DNA of 8,301 nt from Saprospiraceae bacterium (GTDB lineage Bacteria > Bacteroidota > Bacteroidia > Chitinophagales > Saprospiraceae), in assembly GCA_014379665.1 (NCBI GenBank), contig JACMLK010000403.1, positions 1 to 8,301 on the forward strand. The letters are read 5' to 3'. A program made the translations under genes and the position numbers. Below are positions 6,661 to 8,301 of the stretch, piece by piece; position 1 is the stretch's first letter, and the number at the start of each line of letters is the position of its first letter. The notes under the pieces are model-generated. The model searched no databases, was not told the DNA's origin, and saw only the letters and a list, made by a program, of their open reading frames with translations.

Positions 6661-6886
6661 TTAATAGCTGTAATAAAACTCTTCCAATCGGTGGCACCTC
6701 TCATAGTGCGGCAGATATCCACAGTTCTTTTTGGACATCGCATCCTTCAACCCACTTGACGTGAAATGAAGACAAAACTATTTCAGAAAAGTTTTTTTGA
6801 ATATTTGGACATTCAACTCCAAATTATTTCTGCCATAATTTAGGCACATAATCATTTTATTAAACTTTAATTTTAAATTCGACAAT
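6661..6886. other. Gene-less spacer before the second two-component pair
   Basis: No supportable gene. A patch at 6661-6780 rises to about 41% GC and then falls to about 23% in 6781-6886. The only frame of note in the patch is a 25-codon one on the minus strand (6738-6661), too short to call. TGCC (6831-6834) and GGCA (6843-6846) could form a small stem. TAAATTCG at 6874-6881 is one base off the -7 promoter consensus and ends 5 bp before the TTG start of the next gene. Confidence 0.4.
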
Positions 6887-7330
6887 TTGAATACAATTTA
6901 CCTTGCTGACGACGATAAGGATGACTGCGAATTCTTTGTAGAAGCACTTAAAGAATTAAGCCTAAAAACCGAACTCTCCATATTAAATGATGGGGTCGAG
7001 CTAATGACTAAGCTGAATGAATCGGTAACTGAACCCCCGCCACCCCATATTATTTTTCTTGACCTGAACATGCCACGGAAGAATGGGTATGAATGTCTGA
7101 AGGAAATAAGAGAGACTCCAAAGTTGAAGAAAATTCCGGTTGTAATATTTTCCACTACAGCCAACCAGGATGCTATAGAAACAACTTATTCCTTAGGTGC
7201 TAATTGTTATATCCGCAAACCCACTTCGCATAAACTTTTGTTAAAAATAATTGAAACTGTATTAAACCTTAATTTCGGGGAACGTGGCCGGCGACTCTCA
7301 AAAAATAAATATTTCTTAAAAATATCCTGA
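6887..7330 (+). CDS. Stand-alone receiver-domain response regulator (Rcp1/CheY-like)
   Basis: A 147-residue single-domain response regulator with no DNA-binding output, so it probably works by protein contact or phosphorelay with the kinase that follows. The acidic cluster is D8-D-D10, the phospho-acceptor D59 lies in F-L-D-L-N-M-P, the switch residue is S89, and K111 lies in R-K-P. The D-L-N-M-P-R-x-N-G-Y-E-C-L block is typical of the Rcp1-like receivers that partner PAS-type kinases. A short basic tail follows the domain (about 130-147). The start is a TTG at 6887: there is no in-frame ATG upstream, and the family usually begins just here (M-x-T-I-Y-L-A-D-D-D). A promoter-like box nearly touches the start, which would leave little or no leader. 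It lies 12 bp before the sensor kinase gene and is surely co-transcribed. Confidence 0.9.
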   Translation: MNTIYLADDDKDDCEFFVEALKELSLKTELSILNDGVELMTKLNESVTEPPPPHIIFLDLNMPRKNGYECLKEIRETPKLKKIPVVIFSTTANQDAIETTYSLGANCYIRKPTSHKLLLKIIETVLNLNFGERGRRLSKNKYFLKIS

Positions 7331-7342
7331 AATTATAGGCGT

Positions 7343-8301
7343 ATGATGGAGAAAATACAACATAGCGGTATCAAAATCATTTTTCTGTTTGCAACCATTA
7401 TCCTGGTTACCCTTGCTCTGCAATCATATGTGAGAATCAAAAACCTTATCACTGAATCTGAAATAATTAATCATACTAACTTAGTAAAACTCAACCTTGA
7501 AAAAATCAGTTCGCATGTATCTGAAGTAGAATCAAACAATCGGGCTTACATGCTTACAATAGACTCTGCCTTTATACGTTCCTCACAGGTAGCTCTCACC
7601 AATCTTAATGATGTTTTTAGTGTTATTGATTCACTCACAAAAGATAACCCAAAGCAAATACAAAATGTAATCCTGTTGCGAAACAAAATCAATGAAAGAA
7701 TAAAGATGATGGACTACAATATGATTTTGTTCAGTAAAAATATGATTACCGTGGAAGACAGGTTAAGGGCCAAAGAATTAATGGAAAATATCAAGACAAA
7801 GATTCATAACATGAAAAGCGAGGAAGACCGGTTACTCGATAAGCATGGTACTTCTGTTAACAAATTAAAAATTATAGTGATATTTTTTACTATATTTTTA
7901 ATAATTGTCGCTATCCTGGTACTTGTACTGTCTTATTATAAAATCCTACGTGAACTAAGAGTAGGCGAAGGCATGAAGACTGAAATAGTCAGCCATGAAA
8001 TAAAAATGCAAAATATTCTTAAAAATGCACCTGATGCCATTATAACAATTGATGAAAATGGCATAATCATGAGTTGGAATCCTCAAGCTGAAAATATTTT
8101 TGAATGGAAAGAAGAAGAAGTGCTTGGAAAAACATTGACAGAAACTATCATACCCGAGCGGTATCGTGAGAGACATGAAAGTGGTTTGAAACATTTATTA
8201 AAAACAGGGGAAGGTCCGGTTCTTAATAAGGAGATAGAGGTTTTTGCATTGAAGAAAAATTTAAATGAGTTTCCGGTTGAACTAAAAATTTCTGCTTCCA
8301 A
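7343..8301 (+). CDS. CHASE3-PAS sensor protein, probably a histidine kinase (3' end cut by window edge)
   Basis: The visible 319 residues make the sensing half of a membrane signalling protein. TM1 is at about 11-29, followed by an all-helical extracytoplasmic region (about 33-170) whose E-x-x-N-R-A-Y-M-L-T pattern at 63-72 is typical of CHASE3 domains. TM2 is at about 175-198, a short coiled linker follows, and then a PAS domain from about 222 to the window edge, with D-A-I-I-T-I-D-E-N-G (231-240) and W-N-P-Q-A-E (245-250). The kinase domain would lie beyond 8301 and is not seen; histidine kinase is the likely ending because a receiver protein precedes it in the same operon, but another output (e.g. 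a cyclase) cannot be excluded. Starts at 7343 and 7346 (ATG ATG) are both possible. The frame stays open to the window end. The ligand is unknown. Confidence 0.88.
   Translation, partial: MMEKIQHSGIKIIFLFATIILVTLALQSYVRIKNLITESEIINHTNLVKLNLEKISSHVSEVESNNRAYMLTIDSAFIRSSQVALTNLNDVFSVIDSLTKDNPKQIQNVILLRNKINERIKMMDYNMILFSKNMITVEDRLRAKELMENIKTKIHNMKSEEDRLLDKHGTSVNKLKIIVIFFTIFLIIVAILVLVLSYYKILRELRVGEGMKTEIVSHEIKMQNILKNAPDAIITIDENGIIMSWNPQAENIFEWKEEEVLGKTLTETIIPERYRERHESGLKHLLKTGEGPVLNKEIEVFALKKNLNEFPVELKISAS

Overview
The window looks like chromosomal DNA of a Bacteroidota bacterium, probably of the Saprospiria/Chitinophagia type; the genus cannot be told from the sequence. The signs are low GC, almost no Shine-Dalgarno sites, several matches to the phylum's TAnnTTTG -7 promoter box, a sensor kinase without a HAMP domain, a large lipoprotein starting with the S-P-S-G-G-P-K-D motif common in this phylum, and many short lipoproteins.

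Layout. (1) 1-1776, minus strand: a two-component operon in which a membrane histidine kinase (361-1776) precedes an OmpR-type response regulator that runs off the left edge (1-317). (2) 1777-1933: a divergent control region framed by a perfect 11-bp inverted repeat. (3) 1934-4949, plus strand: a tight four-gene cluster made of a large Ig-like-domain lipoprotein, lptB (the ATPase of the LPS transporter) and two small lipoproteins that share a spacing pattern. The first two junctions overlap (4 and 11 bp) and the third is a 4-bp gap, so the cluster is very likely one transcript devoted to the cell envelope. (4) 5011-6108: a membrane-anchored family 2 glycosyltransferase, also envelope-related. 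(5) 6109-6886: 778 bp with no credible gene. Its composition is a mosaic: a block of about 43% GC at 6191-6480 that can form hairpins and has a promoter-like box just upstream, then an A-tract and a block of about 27% GC, a small islet of about 41% GC, and an AT-rich leader. This is the least explained part of the window and may be an uncharacterised RNA or the remnant of a retroelement. (6) 6887-8301: a second two-component pair, a stand-alone receiver protein with a TTG start followed 12 bp later by a CHASE3-PAS sensor kinase cut by the right edge.

How it fits together: two signalling modules flank an envelope-biogenesis block. LptB drives LPS export at the inner membrane, the lipoproteins probably act in the periplasm or at the outer membrane, and the glycosyltransferase probably builds a surface or lipid-linked glycan. 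The inverted repeat between the first kinase and the lipoprotein/lptB cluster suggests that the adjacent response regulator could control both, but this is inference. No transposase, CRISPR array, tRNA or rRNA was seen.
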